From positions 124,001 to 188,000 of the forward strand of contig CAZUJF010000002.1 of assembly GCA_964619955.1 (NCBI GenBank): DNA of 64,000 nt, read 5' to 3'. The DNA is from JACQFK01 sp964619955 (GTDB taxonomy: Bacteria; Planctomycetota; MHYJ01; JACPRB01). Positions 7,612 to 16,091 of the stretch are shown piece by piece (position 1 is the first letter of the stretch; each line of letters begins with the position of its first letter). The notes under the pieces are model-generated. The model did not search any database. It saw only the letters and a list, made by a program, of their open reading frames with translations, and was not told where the DNA came from. A program made the position numbers and the translations under genes.

Positions 7612-9330
7612 CTATTTCGCCTTCTTCTTCGCGGCGGGCTTTTTCGGGGCGGCGCCGTGGCCGTGGCCGTGCCCCTTGCCGTGCTCGTCCGGGGGCCGGT
7701 GCAGCTCGTCGGTGATGAGGTGGTCGAGCTGCCGCTTGAGCAGCGGGGGCGGGAGCGGGCCGGTCTTGAGGATGGACGTGTGGAAGAAGGTCTCGGTGAA
7801 ACGCGACTCCATCTTGTCCTTCGCCCAGCGGCGGATCTCGCGGAGGCGGTCGCGCCCCCAGTAGTGCAGCAGCGGGACGCCCGGCTGGGAGACGAAGCGC
7901 CGCGCCTCGGCCTCGGCGCAGACGCGGTCCATGCCCATGTGGTCGATCAGGGACTCGACGGTCTGCTGCCAGCCCAGCTTCCCGGCGGCGATCTTGACGT
8001 CGAGCATGACGCGCACGCAGGCCAGGACGTGGGACTGGAGCATCATGAAGCGGGAGGGCGGGTTGTCGTCGAAGCCCATCTCCTTGATGCGCTCCTCGCA
8101 GTAATGGCCCCAGCCGCCCGCGGTGGCCTCGTCCTGGTGGATCACGCGGAGCGGGAAGGCGCTGCGCGAGGCCCACGAGCTCATGAGGCAGCGGCCCGGA
8201 TATCCCTCGCGGACCACGAGGCTGGCGACCGCGCCGTAGTTGTGCTCCTTGAGCTTGTCGCTGTCGCAGTCGCCGGGCGTCACGTAGAGGTAGCTGTCGT
8301 GCTTGTTCTCGTAGGGCGCGGGGGCGCAATGGCTGGCGAAGGGGTAGAAATGCCGGAGATAGGAGGGCGTCTCGATGACGTAGGTCTGCTCCCCCTCCGG
8401 GAACTGGGCGAACTTGGAGCGGTTCACGAACTGCCGCGCCTTCTGAAGGCTCTCGCGGGCGTGGCGCAGGGCGCCGTCGATCGTGTCCGTGTGCTGCTGC
8501 TTGATGAGGTCCCGGATGTCCTCGAGCGGGACCTTGCGCTTGATGCCGCGGCCGATCTCCTTCTGCTTCTCCTGGAGCTTCTGGATCTCGTCCTCGGCGA
8601 GCGAGGCGAGGTGGCCGGGCGACACGTCGACGCCGCGCACGTGCAGGAGCTTCTTGTAGACGTCCTCGCCCGTCGCGGAATCCTCCTTGCAGTCGGGCAG
8701 GACGTCGACGATCAGCCAGTCGCTGTATTTCTCGAGCGTGTTCTGGGTGGCGTCGATGACGCGGTTGAGGTCGCGCTGGATCGCGGCCGACATGTGCTCG
8801 CGGCCGATGTCCTTGAGCAGGTTGAAGAAGGCCGGCAGCCGCGTGATGGTCTCGAGCTCGATCTCGACGAAGAGCTTCGAGGGCCGCTTGAGCTTCTCCC
8901 TCGAGTTGTCGATGTACTTGGGCATCTTGTCCATGCGCTTCATGATGGACTTCATGCGCTGCTGGAGGGGCGCGTAGTTGCGGGAGAGGATCTGGAAGAT
9001 CGCCTGGCCGAGGATCTTGGGGGCCTCGGGCTGCTTCTCCCAGGGGCGGAGGACCTCGCGGTCGAAGATCCAGTTCTTGAGCGTGTGCGCGATGAAGTCC
9101 CGCTGCACCGCCTCCGCGGGGGCGAGCTTCTTCGGGTCGGTCTTCTCGACCTCGGAGAGGGTGCGCTGGAGGAACCTGAGGTCGTCCTCCTCCTGGCCGA
9201 TGGAGCCGTCGCACATCTTCTCGTCGAACTCCTCGTGGAGCCCGAGCTGCGAGCCCAGCAGCGGGTGGCGTTTGAGCCAGTCGCGGAAGAAGTCCTTCTC
9301 GAGTTTTTCGAAGCGCTTGCTTGTGTCCAT
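7612..9330 (-). CDS. DUF885-family protein with degenerate metal-binding motif
   Basis: The 572-residue protein matches the DUF885 family, mostly uncharacterised and related to zinc metallopeptidases of the HExxPGH type. The expected HEGYPGHH segment reads REGYPGRC at about residue 372: both histidines are replaced. The second family motif, usually EGWALYxE, reads GGWGHYCEE. The product may be a non-peptidase paralogue. The C-terminus is a His- and Lys-rich tail (GHGHGHG then KKPAAKKKAK). There is no signal peptide. Its ATG shares one base with the stop of etfA (TGATG), so the two are translationally coupled, although no functional link to electron transfer is known. Confidence 0.8.
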   Translation of the reverse strand: MDTSKRFEKLEKDFFRDWLKRHPLLGSQLGLHEEFDEKMCDGSIGQEEDDLRFLQRTLSEVEKTDPKKLAPAEAVQRDFIAHTLKNWIFDREVLRPWEKQPEAPKILGQAIFQILSRNYAPLQQRMKSIMKRMDKMPKYIDNSREKLKRPSKLFVEIELETITRLPAFFNLLKDIGREHMSAAIQRDLNRVIDATQNTLEKYSDWLIVDVLPDCKEDSATGEDVYKKLLHVRGVDVSPGHLASLAEDEIQKLQEKQKEIGRGIKRKVPLEDIRDLIKQQHTDTIDGALRHARESLQKARQFVNRSKFAQFPEGEQTYVIETPSYLRHFYPFASHCAPAPYENKHDSYLYVTPGDCDSDKLKEHNYGAVASLVVREGYPGRCLMSSWASRSAFPLRVIHQDEATAGGWGHYCEERIKEMGFDDNPPSRFMMLQSHVLACVRVMLDVKIAAGKLGWQQTVESLIDHMGMDRVCAEAEARRFVSQPGVPLLHYWGRDRLREIRRWAKDKMESRFTETFFHTSILKTGPLPPPLLKRQLDHLITDELHRPPDEHGKGHGHGHGAAPKKPAAKKKAK

Positions 9331-10307
9331 CAGACCGTCAATACCTTCCTGAATTCGCGGACCAGCGCCGGCGTCACCTCAAGCGCGTCCCCCACGATCC
9401 CGTAGGTGGCCGCCTTGAAGATGGGGGCGTCCGGATCCTTGTTCACCGCCACAATCACTTTCGAGGTTCGCATCCCCGCGAGGTGCTGGATGGCGCCGGA
9501 GATCCCCAGCGCGATGTAGAGGTTGGGGGACACCGTCTTCCCCGTCTGCCCGATCTGCTCGGAGTGCGGCCGCCAGCCGTTGTCCACCACCGCCCGCGAG
9601 GCGCCCACGGCGCCCCCGAGCAGCTGCGCGAGCTCGTCGCGGAGGCGGAACTGGTCGGGCGCCTGGAGGCCGCGGCCCCCGGCGACGACGACCGACGCCT
9701 CGGTGAGCTCCACCTTCCCCTGCGCCGAGGCCTCGATCCCGGTCGCGGCCGAGCGGAAATCCGCCTCTGCGAATTCGACGGGAAGCTCCTCGACCGCGGG
9801 GGCCGTCCCGCCTCCCGTTTCGAGCGCGAAGACGTTGGGGCGCAGCGTCAGGATCGCGGGCCCCTTCCGGAACCCCACGGTGGCGATCGCGCGGCCCCCG
9901 TAGACCGGCCGGCGCGCCAGCACCCGGCCGCCCTCGACCGAGAAGGCGGTGCAGTCCCCCGCCGCGCTCGTGCCCAGGAGGGCCGCGACGGCCCCGGCCA
10001 GGTCCCGGCCCAGCGCGGTCGCCCCCAGGAGGATCGCCCCGGAGCCCAGCTTCGCGTGGGCCGCCGCGAGCGCCTTCGCATACGCCTCGGGCGCGTAGAA
10101 TTTCAGCCGCGGATGCTCCGTCACGAAGACCCGCGACGCGCCATGTTTCCCCAGGAGATCCGCGAGCGCGCGGACCTCCGCTCCCACCAGGGCCACGCCG
10201 ACCTTCCCGCCGAGGGCGCGCGCCTGCCGCGACGCCTCGGAGAGCGCCTCCAGGCTCGCCTTCTTGATCGATCCGTCGCGGACTTCCGCGAACACGAGCA
10301 TGTTCAT
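9330..10307 (-). CDS. etfA: Electron transfer flavoprotein alpha subunit
   Basis: The 325-residue protein is EtfA. The N-terminal half is the variable AMP/nucleotide-like domain. The C-terminal half holds the FAD-binding domain with the conserved stretches GRGLQAPDQFR, QIGQTGKTVSPNLYIALGIS and GAIQH, and the NKDPDAPIF segment. With EtfB it accepts electrons from acyl-CoA or similar dehydrogenases and passes them to the quinone pool. No dehydrogenase or ETF-quinone oxidoreductase gene lies in the window, so the donor is unknown. It follows etfB by 25 nt. Confidence 0.95.
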   Translation of the reverse strand: MNMLVFAEVRDGSIKKASLEALSEASRQARALGGKVGVALVGAEVRALADLLGKHGASRVFVTEHPRLKFYAPEAYAKALAAAHAKLGSGAILLGATALGRDLAGAVAALLGTSAAGDCTAFSVEGGRVLARRPVYGGRAIATVGFRKGPAILTLRPNVFALETGGGTAPAVEELPVEFAEADFRSAATGIEASAQGKVELTEASVVVAGGRGLQAPDQFRLRDELAQLLGGAVGASRAVVDNGWRPHSEQIGQTGKTVSPNLYIALGISGAIQHLAGMRTSKVIVAVNKDPDAPIFKAATYGIVGDALEVTPALVREFRKVLTV

Positions 10308-10332
10308 ATCGATTCCGGTCCCGCGGGCGGGA

Positions 10333-11091
10333 TCAGAGCACCTTCGCCTCTTCCTTGAGCAGGCGGACCAGCTCCGCCGCCGCCTCCGGCCCCTTCCCCA
10401 CGATGCGCCCGGCCGGGCGCTCCGGGGGAGGCTCCAGCTTCAGCAGCTCGAGCGTCGCCTCGGCCGCCGGGGCCGCCAGCAGCTCCAGCGGCTTGGACTT
10501 CGACGCCATGATGCCCTTCATCGAAGGAAAGCGCTTGTCGTGGATCCCGTTGACGCCCTTCTGCACCGACACGACGCAGGGCAGCGGGAGATCGAAGAGC
10601 TCCTCCCCCGCCTCGACCTGCCGCCGCAGCTTCACGCGGCCGCCGCCGATCTCCAGCGAGGTCGCGAGGTTCACCCGCGGCAGCCCCAGGATCGAGGCCA
10701 CCATCGAGGGCACCTGGAACGCGTCGTCGTCGATCGCCTGTTTTCCGAAGAGGATGACGTCGAAGGGGCGGCCCTTCAGCACCGACGCCAGGATCTGCGC
10801 GGTGGCGGCGGGGTCGAAATTCACCCCGCCCTTCACCAGCACCGCCTTGTCCATGCCCATCGCCAGCGCCTTGCGCAGCGCGGCGTCGCTGCCGTCGGGG
10901 TCGACCGAGAACCCCGTGACCTCCCCGGCGCCCGCCTTCTCCTTCAGGCGCAGGGCCAGCTCGAGGGCGATTTCGTCGTAGGGGCTGATCCCCCACTCCA
11001 CCCCCTGCGGGTCGATCGAACGCCCGTCGGGCGCGATCTTTATCTTGGAGGTGGTTTCGGGGACCCGCTTGAGGCAAACGGCGAGATTCAT
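10333..11091 (-). CDS. etfB: Electron transfer flavoprotein beta subunit
   Basis: The 252-residue product is EtfB, beginning MNLAVCLKRVPET as typical for the family, with the DPDGSDAALRKALAMG segment and a C-terminal Lys/Pro-rich region. It forms the ETF heterodimer with the next gene. I chose the ATG at 11091 rather than the in-frame start 27 nt upstream, because the family begins here and because a TATAAT box sits 12 nt before it. It heads the etfB-etfA-DUF885 operon. Confidence 0.95.
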   Translation of the reverse strand: MNLAVCLKRVPETTSKIKIAPDGRSIDPQGVEWGISPYDEIALELALRLKEKAGAGEVTGFSVDPDGSDAALRKALAMGMDKAVLVKGGVNFDPAATAQILASVLKGRPFDVILFGKQAIDDDAFQVPSMVASILGLPRVNLATSLEIGGGRVKLRRQVEAGEELFDLPLPCVVSVQKGVNGIHDKRFPSMKGIMASKSKPLELLAAPAAEATLELLKLEPPPERPAGRIVGKGPEAAAELVRLLKEEAKVL

Positions 11092-11103
11092 CGGGCGCGC
11101 GCT

Positions 11104-11131
11104 ATTATAGGACTGCAATCCGACCCATCAA
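11104..11131 (-). promoter_or_regulatory. Putative sigma70-type promoter of etfBA
   Basis: On the minus strand a TTGATG (11126-11131), a 16-nt spacer and a perfect TATAAT (11104-11109) precede the etfB ATG by 12 nt. The gap has no Shine-Dalgarno sequence, which implies a leader of about 5-6 nt. Confidence 0.6.
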
Positions 11132-11164
11132 GGGAAATCCCGGGACGCCGGATGTGGACGGCCT

Positions 11165-12436
11165 ATGAGACAGTCTCTCGCGGTCCTGGCGCTGCTGGCG
11201 CTGCCCCTCCAGGACGAGTTCGAGCGGCGTCTGCGCAGCGAAACGACGCGCGTGTTCTTCGATGAACGCCTGATCTACGAGGGGTCGTGGAAGACCGTCC
11301 GCGTGGACCAGGAGCTCGTGGGCGGGCGCAAGGCGCGGCAGATCTTCGGCGATGCGCCGCCCTGGAGGCAGATCGTCGTCGTCGCCGACGGCGAGGAGAA
11401 GCTCCGCGTCCCGCTCAAGTCGCTGGCGAAACCCGTGGCCTGGCCCCCGCTCCGCCTGGAGGAGATCAAGCCGGTGCTCAAGCGGCTGACGGAGACGCAG
11501 GGCGAGCGGAAGACGCTCGTCGTGCTCCTGTCCACGGAAACGGGCCCCGACGCGGAGCTCTACCGCGGGCCGGTGCAGGAGACCCGGGTGGAGCGGACCG
11601 TGCAGTCGTTCACCGTCTTCCTGGCCGACGAGGTGCTCTACCGGGTGACGCGGGGCCCGAAGCCCTCGGCGAAAGTCGAGGACATCCTCACGGCGGTGAA
11701 CGCGCACCGGCTGCGCGCGGGCGCCGGGATCCCGAAACTCGTGCCCGCGCTCTCCCGGGGCTGCGATCTGCACGCGCTGTATCTTTCGAAGAACGAGACC
11801 CAGGGGTTGAGCGGGCACCTGGAGGACCCCAAGGCGACAGGCTTCACGGAAGAGGGGGCCCGCGCGGGCAAACGCTCGGTGATCTGCCCCTTCGCGCCGC
11901 ACGAGACGCCGCTGGAGGCGGTCGAGGGGCTGATGGCGACGCTCTATCACCGCTGCGCGCTGCTGCATCCCGGCCTGACGGAGACCGGGGCGGGCTGGGC
12001 GTTCCGCCGGGACGGCCTGGGCTTCCTCGTCGTGGACGTGGGCTCCACCGAGGGCCGCGTGGATCCCGGGGTCTGGCCGATCGTTTACCCCGTGAACGGT
12101 CAGAAGGACGTGCCGCTGGACTTCGCCCTGGGGGCCCGCGAGACGCCCAACCCCATCCCCGGCGAGGGCCGGGAGGCCGGATATCCGGTCACGATCCAGA
12201 TCCCGGAGCGCCCGGGCCGGGCCTTCGACGGGGAGGCGAAACTGTTCACCGGGCAAACGGAGGTGGAGACCTGGCTCTCCACCCCGGACCGGCCCGCGCG
12301 GACCGACTGGCCCCAGCCGGGCATCCTCTGCCTGATCCCCCGCCAGAAACTCAAGCCCGGCACCCTGTACACGGTCCGCTTCAAGGACCGTCCCGGCGGC
12401 TTCGACAAGGAGTGGAGCTTCACCACGCGCCGCTGA
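11165..12436 (+). CDS. Secreted CAP/SCP-domain protein with C-terminal Ig-like domain
   Basis: The 423-residue protein has a short signal peptide (ALLALPLQDE). Residues about 180-290 look like a CAP (SCP/PR1-like) domain: ILTAVNAHRLRAGAGIPKL is the typical first helix, then a helix ending LHALYLSKN, and later FLVVDVGS. The CAP histidines are not clearly conserved. The last 120 residues resemble a bacterial Ig-like domain (YPVNGQKDVPLDF ... LKPGTLYTVRF), as seen in surface proteins. It lies 42 nt upstream of an ECF sigma gene on the same strand and could be a target or sensor of that system; this is inference from position. Confidence 0.75.
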   Translation: MRQSLAVLALLALPLQDEFERRLRSETTRVFFDERLIYEGSWKTVRVDQELVGGRKARQIFGDAPPWRQIVVVADGEEKLRVPLKSLAKPVAWPPLRLEEIKPVLKRLTETQGERKTLVVLLSTETGPDAELYRGPVQETRVERTVQSFTVFLADEVLYRVTRGPKPSAKVEDILTAVNAHRLRAGAGIPKLVPALSRGCDLHALYLSKNETQGLSGHLEDPKATGFTEEGARAGKRSVICPFAPHETPLEAVEGLMATLYHRCALLHPGLTETGAGWAFRRDGLGFLVVDVGSTEGRVDPGVWPIVYPVNGQKDVPLDFALGARETPNPIPGEGREAGYPVTIQIPERPGRAFDGEAKLFTGQTEVETWLSTPDRPARTDWPQPGILCLIPRQKLKPGTLYTVRFKDRPGGFDKEWSFTTRR

Positions 12437-12478
12437 GCGGAGTGATTTTCCGCGCCCCTGCGTTAGGAAGGGGCAGAC

Positions 12479-13042
12479 ATGGACGAGCGGGAGCTGATCG
12501 CGCGCTGCATTCGCGGCGAAGGCCGGGCCTGGGAGCGCCTGGTGGAGGACTACGGGTCCGCCATCTACGACGCCGCGCGCTTCACGCTGCGCCGGGTCCT
12601 CGGATCCGCGAAGGACGAGGATGCGGAGAACGTCTTCCAGGGGGTGCTGCTCGCCCTCTGCGACAAGGACGCCCACCGCCTCAAGCTCTTCCAGGGGCGC
12701 TCGAGTTTCCGCACCTGGCTGACGAGCGTGAGCTCCCGTTTCGCGCTCAACTACATCCGCGGCGAAAAGCGCAAGGGGTCGCTGAAGTATGCGGCGCTCG
12801 ACGAGGGCGCCGGGGAAGTGCCGGACCGGGACCTCGAGCCGGAGGACGCCGAGGCGCGCGAGCGGCTGCACCGGGCGCTCGACCGCATCCCCGCGCGCGA
12901 AAAACTGATCCTCAAGCTGTTCTACTTCGACGGCCTGTCCTACAAGTCGATCGCGGCGCTGCTGCGCATGCCCGTCAACTCCATCTCCCCGCTGCTGATC
13001 CGGGCGAAGGAGTCGCTCAAGCGGGAGGTCGCTTCGCGCTGA
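12479..13042 (+). CDS. ECF-type RNA polymerase sigma factor
   Basis: The 187-residue protein has the two-domain ECF layout: region 2 at about 8-85 (with FQGRSSFRTWLTSVSSRFALN near its end) and region 4 at about 120-180 (RIPAREKLILKLFYFDGLSYKSIA helix-turn-helix). A Shine-Dalgarno GGAAGGGG precedes the ATG. The following gene encodes a zinc-finger membrane anti-sigma protein 25 nt downstream, so activity is probably held at the membrane until a signal arrives. Confidence 0.92.
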   Translation: MDERELIARCIRGEGRAWERLVEDYGSAIYDAARFTLRRVLGSAKDEDAENVFQGVLLALCDKDAHRLKLFQGRSSFRTWLTSVSSRFALNYIRGEKRKGSLKYAALDEGAGEVPDRDLEPEDAEARERLHRALDRIPAREKLILKLFYFDGLSYKSIAALLRMPVNSISPLLIRAKESLKREVASR

Positions 13043-13067
13043 GGCTGTACGGAAGGCGCCGCAGCCG

Positions 13068-14702
13068 GTGTCTGAATCGATGGATATGAACTGCCCCGGA
13101 CCGGAACAGGTGGCCGCCCAGGCGGACGGCCGGCTCGACGCGGCGGCGGAGGCGCTCCTGCTGGAGCACTGCGCGGACTGCGACGAGTGCCGGCGCACGC
13201 TCGCGCTGCTGCTGACGCGCGGCGAGGATCCGCTGCCGATCCCCGACGGGGTGGAGCAGCGCGCCATGAGCGTCCTGCGGCGGACGCTCGACCGCGTGCG
13301 CCCGCGGACCTGGCGCTGGTCGCGACGGGAGTCCGGCTTCCGCGCGGGTCCCGTGATCGCGGCGGCGGCGGGCCTGCTGGTGGCGGTCGCGGGGTTATTC
13401 ATCCTCAGCTCCCGCGCGCCGGAACCGCGGCGGCAAGTCAGACCGCCGGTCGCGCAGGCGCCTCCGGCGGCCGAGGCGCCGGAGCCTCCGGCGGCGGTGC
13501 GGGCTCCGGTCGTCACGGAAGCCCCCGTGGTCGCATCGAAGAATCCCGAACCGTTCCAGGTTCCGGCGCCCGCGCCGCGGGACGTCCGGGAACCCGGACC
13601 CGCCGCTCCGCCGCCCCGGGAGGAGCCGAAGGTCGCGGAGACCCGCGTTGAAGAGGCGCCCCGCGAAGGCCCGATCACGCTCGCGACGCGCGCGCTGGGC
13701 GAGATCCAGGTCACCGACGCCGGCGCCGGCCTGACCGTCCGCCGCAGGGGCTCGTCCACGAAGGACCGCCTGGCGGGCGCGGCGCGGCTGGGGGAGGGCG
13801 ACGTGGTGGCGGCGGAGAAGGGCGGCAGCTTCCATGCGGACGGCCGCCACCCGGTGGTGCTCGGGGAGAACACGTCGATCTCGCTGGCCTGGTCCGCCTC
13901 CGACCAGGCGCCGTTCCTGCAGATCCGCGCGGGCGAGGTGGTGGTGGATTCCACGAGCCCGACGCGCTGGGTGCTCAGCGACGGCCGCGCGGGCGTGGTG
14001 GTGAAGCCGGTGCGCGGCCGTTTCGCGGCCTCGGCGAACCCGTCGCTGCTGGCGATCGCGGCGGTCTCCGAGGCGATCTATGCGGAGCCCGACGGCGGCC
14101 GCGTCCGCCAGCTGCGCCCCGGCCAGGAGCTGGCGATCCAGAAGGGGCTGGCCGAACTCCGCGAGGACGCCGGCGCGGCGCGGCGCCGCGGATCGCTCGC
14201 CGACGCCGGACGGCCGCGGCAGCGGACGATCCTGTGGACGGGGTTCGACGCCTCCGACGCGAAGCGCGAGCAGTTCGTCGTCCAGGAGGGGACGCTGCAT
14301 CGCGGGGAGGCCCTGCTGGCCCGGCCGCTCCCGGACCGCACGGTCCAGGCGGCGCTGGGCCCGAACCCCCGCTTCGCGTGGCGCGAGTCGCTCACCCTGC
14401 GCTTCCGCTACATGAGCAACGCCCAAAGCGTGTCGTTGACGCTGCGTTCGGACGAGCGGCGCTACGCGCTCACGAAGACGCTGGCGATCGAGCGCCGCGC
14501 CGCGAACGTGTGGCAGCAGGCGGAAATCCCCCTGGGGCTCTCGCACTGGGGCTTCCGCCGGGACGACGGGCAGAACCAGCTCACCGTGGGCTCCGAGGAC
14601 CGCTTCGATTCGCTGCGCGCCGCGGCGCGGCAGCAGGACGTCTTCGGCGACCAGAAGGCCTATCTGCTGATCGACGACGTCCAGCTGGTGGAGCGGGACT
14701 GA
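13068..14702 (+). CDS. Membrane anti-sigma factor with FecR-like domain
   Basis: The 544-residue protein starts with a zinc-binding anti-sigma motif of the HxxxCxxC type (H34, C38, C41), followed by one membrane helix at about 95-114. A long Pro/Ala-rich segment (115-205) spans to a periplasmic FecR-like domain (about 205-370) and a C-terminal beta-rich domain (about 400-544). It should bind the ECF sigma factor encoded just upstream and signal across the membrane. The GTG at 13068 is 11 nt after a GGAAGG; an ATG 12 nt further in is an alternative. The 10-bp inverted repeat after the stop may end transcription. Confidence 0.85.
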   Translation: MSESMDMNCPGPEQVAAQADGRLDAAAEALLLEHCADCDECRRTLALLLTRGEDPLPIPDGVEQRAMSVLRRTLDRVRPRTWRWSRRESGFRAGPVIAAAAGLLVAVAGLFILSSRAPEPRRQVRPPVAQAPPAAEAPEPPAAVRAPVVTEAPVVASKNPEPFQVPAPAPRDVREPGPAAPPPREEPKVAETRVEEAPREGPITLATRALGEIQVTDAGAGLTVRRRGSSTKDRLAGAARLGEGDVVAAEKGGSFHADGRHPVVLGENTSISLAWSASDQAPFLQIRAGEVVVDSTSPTRWVLSDGRAGVVVKPVRGRFAASANPSLLAIAAVSEAIYAEPDGGRVRQLRPGQELAIQKGLAELREDAGAARRRGSLADAGRPRQRTILWTGFDASDAKREQFVVQEGTLHRGEALLARPLPDRTVQAALGPNPRFAWRESLTLRFRYMSNAQSVSLTLRSDERRYALTKTLAIERRAANVWQQAEIPLGLSHWGFRRDDGQNQLTVGSEDRFDSLRAAARQQDVFGDQKAYLLIDDVQLVERD

Positions 14703-14706
14703 GTCA

Positions 14707-14732
14707 TTAAAGACAGCACATACTGTCTTTAA
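14707..14732. repeat. Perfect 10-bp inverted repeat between convergent genes
   Basis: TTAAAGACAG (14707-14716) and its exact inverse (14723-14732) flank a 6-nt loop. It lies between the anti-sigma gene and the convergent YqaA-type gene and includes the latter's stop codon. It is AT-rich against a GC-rich background. It may be a bidirectional terminator, though no long T-run follows, or a protein-binding site. Confidence 0.6.
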
Positions 14733-15373
14733 GCGCCCCCGGCATACAGCCTCATCGCCGCGAGCACGGCGGCCACGAGGATCCCGATCCCCAGGCAGAC
14801 GAGGTTGAAGTATTTCTCCACGAAGACCTTCACGCGCGGCCCCATGAAAAAGCAGAGGGCCCCCAGCAGGAAGAAACGCCAGCCGCGGCCGATCGTCGAC
14901 GCGAGCAGGAGCGTCGGCAGCCCGACGCGGTCGTGAAAGACGCCCGACGCGATCGTGATGACCTTGTAGGGGAAGGGCAGGAAGGAGTAGACGAGGATGA
15001 AGGCGAAGGCGTTGCGGCCGAATTCCTCCCGGGCGCGGGCGAAGCCCGCCTCCATGTGCCAGGTGCGGATGATCCAGGAGCCCAGGGAATCGTAGAGCAT
15101 CCAGCCGATGAGATAGCCGATGATCGAGCCGAGCACGGAGGCGGCGGTGTCGACGAACGCGTACCAGAACGACCGCCTCGGCTTCTCCAGGGAGAGCGCG
15201 ACCTGCAGGAACAGCGGGGGGATGGGGAAGATGAAGCTGTCGAGGAACGAGAAGAGGGCGAGGATCCAGGCCCCCGCGGGATGGTGGGCCCACGAGAGGA
15301 TCCAGTGGTAGAAGCGGCGGAGGGGGTTTCGCGGGCGCGGGGCCGGTTCCGGCGCGGGGGGGCTATCGGCCAT
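14729..15373 (-). CDS. DedA/YqaA-type VTT-domain membrane protein
   Basis: The 214-residue polytopic protein has the SNARE-associated (VTT) pattern: re-entrant and membrane segments with FSFLDSFIFPIPP, a Gly-rich GSIIGYLIGW segment and the F.R..PFPYKVITIASG-like segment that corresponds to the DedA motif. DedA-type proteins act as lipid scramblases or transporters for undecaprenyl phosphate or phospholipids. The length and the FPIPP motif fit the YqaA branch. Its start overlaps the end of the upstream phosphoesterase gene by 11 nt. Confidence 0.85.
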   Translation of the reverse strand: MADSPPAPEPAPRPRNPLRRFYHWILSWAHHPAGAWILALFSFLDSFIFPIPPLFLQVALSLEKPRRSFWYAFVDTAASVLGSIIGYLIGWMLYDSLGSWIIRTWHMEAGFARAREEFGRNAFAFILVYSFLPFPYKVITIASGVFHDRVGLPTLLLASTIGRGWRFFLLGALCFFMGPRVKVFVEKYFNLVCLGIGILVAAVLAAMRLYAGGA

Positions 15374-16088
15374 ACTTGAGGCGTTCGGCGAGGATTTCCG
15401 GGAGGCCCGCGCCGACGATCTTGCGCGCGGCCTTCTCGACGTCGTAGCGCACGCGGGTGATCCGCACGGTGCCCTCGTCGGAATCGTAGACGGCGCAGAC
15501 GGCGTCCGGGTTCTCGTCGCGCGGCTGGCCGATCGAGCCGACGTTGACCATGATCTTCGAGTTCTCGTCGAGCTTGACCTCGGTGTCCATGTTGAAGGAG
15601 ACGTTCTTGCGCTTGAAGAAGTTCACGGGCACGTGCGAGTGGCCCATGAAGGACAGCGGCGTGCTCTGCTGCTCGAAGGAGAGGTGGGCGTCGTAGCTCG
15701 TCTGGATGTATTCGAAGAGTTCGGGCGAGTAGAGCGTGGAGTGCACGACGCTGAACGTGTCGCAGTACTCGACGAGCTTGAGGGAGCGGATGAACGCCTT
15801 GTGCTCCTCGGGGAGCGTGCGCCGGGTCCAGAGGGCGCTCTCGCGGGCGTAGGCGTTGAAGAAGTCGATGTTGAGCTTGTCGACGGCGGCGAAATCGTGG
15901 TTGCCGGCGGTGACGACGGCTTTCAGGCGGTGCCGGACGATGTCGATGCACTCGACGGGGTTGGCTCCGTAGCCCACGAGGTCGCCCACGGAGACCCATT
16001 TCTTGACGCCCTGTTTTTCCATCTCCTCGAGGACGGCTTCGAGCGCCTCGAGGTTGGCGTGGATGTCCCCCAGGATTCCGTATTTCAT
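15363..16088 (-). CDS. Metallophosphoesterase (YfcE/MJ0936-like)
   Basis: The 241-residue protein is a calcineurin-fold phosphoesterase. The motifs are in order: GDIHANLEAL (D-x-H), GDLVGYGANP (GD-xx-G), GNHDF (GNH-D), then VHSTLYS and GHSHVP (GHTH-like). These bind a dinuclear metal centre. The family cleaves phosphodiesters of nucleotides or polar heads; the substrate is unknown here. It sits 3 nt after an ABC-2 permease gene and overlaps the YqaA-type gene, so the three form one operon. Confidence 0.88.
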   Translation of the reverse strand: MKYGILGDIHANLEALEAVLEEMEKQGVKKWVSVGDLVGYGANPVECIDIVRHRLKAVVTAGNHDFAAVDKLNIDFFNAYARESALWTRRTLPEEHKAFIRSLKLVEYCDTFSVVHSTLYSPELFEYIQTSYDAHLSFEQQSTPLSFMGHSHVPVNFFKRKNVSFNMDTEVKLDENSKIMVNVGSIGQPRDENPDAVCAVYDSDEGTVRITRVRYDVEKAARKIVGAGLPEILAERLKYGR

Positions 16089-16091
16089 GGG

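Noticed and set aside
11105..13954. A 949-codon minus-strand frame
   Set aside because: It lies antisense to the CAP, sigma and anti-sigma genes, which have recognisable domains and Shine-Dalgarno sequences.
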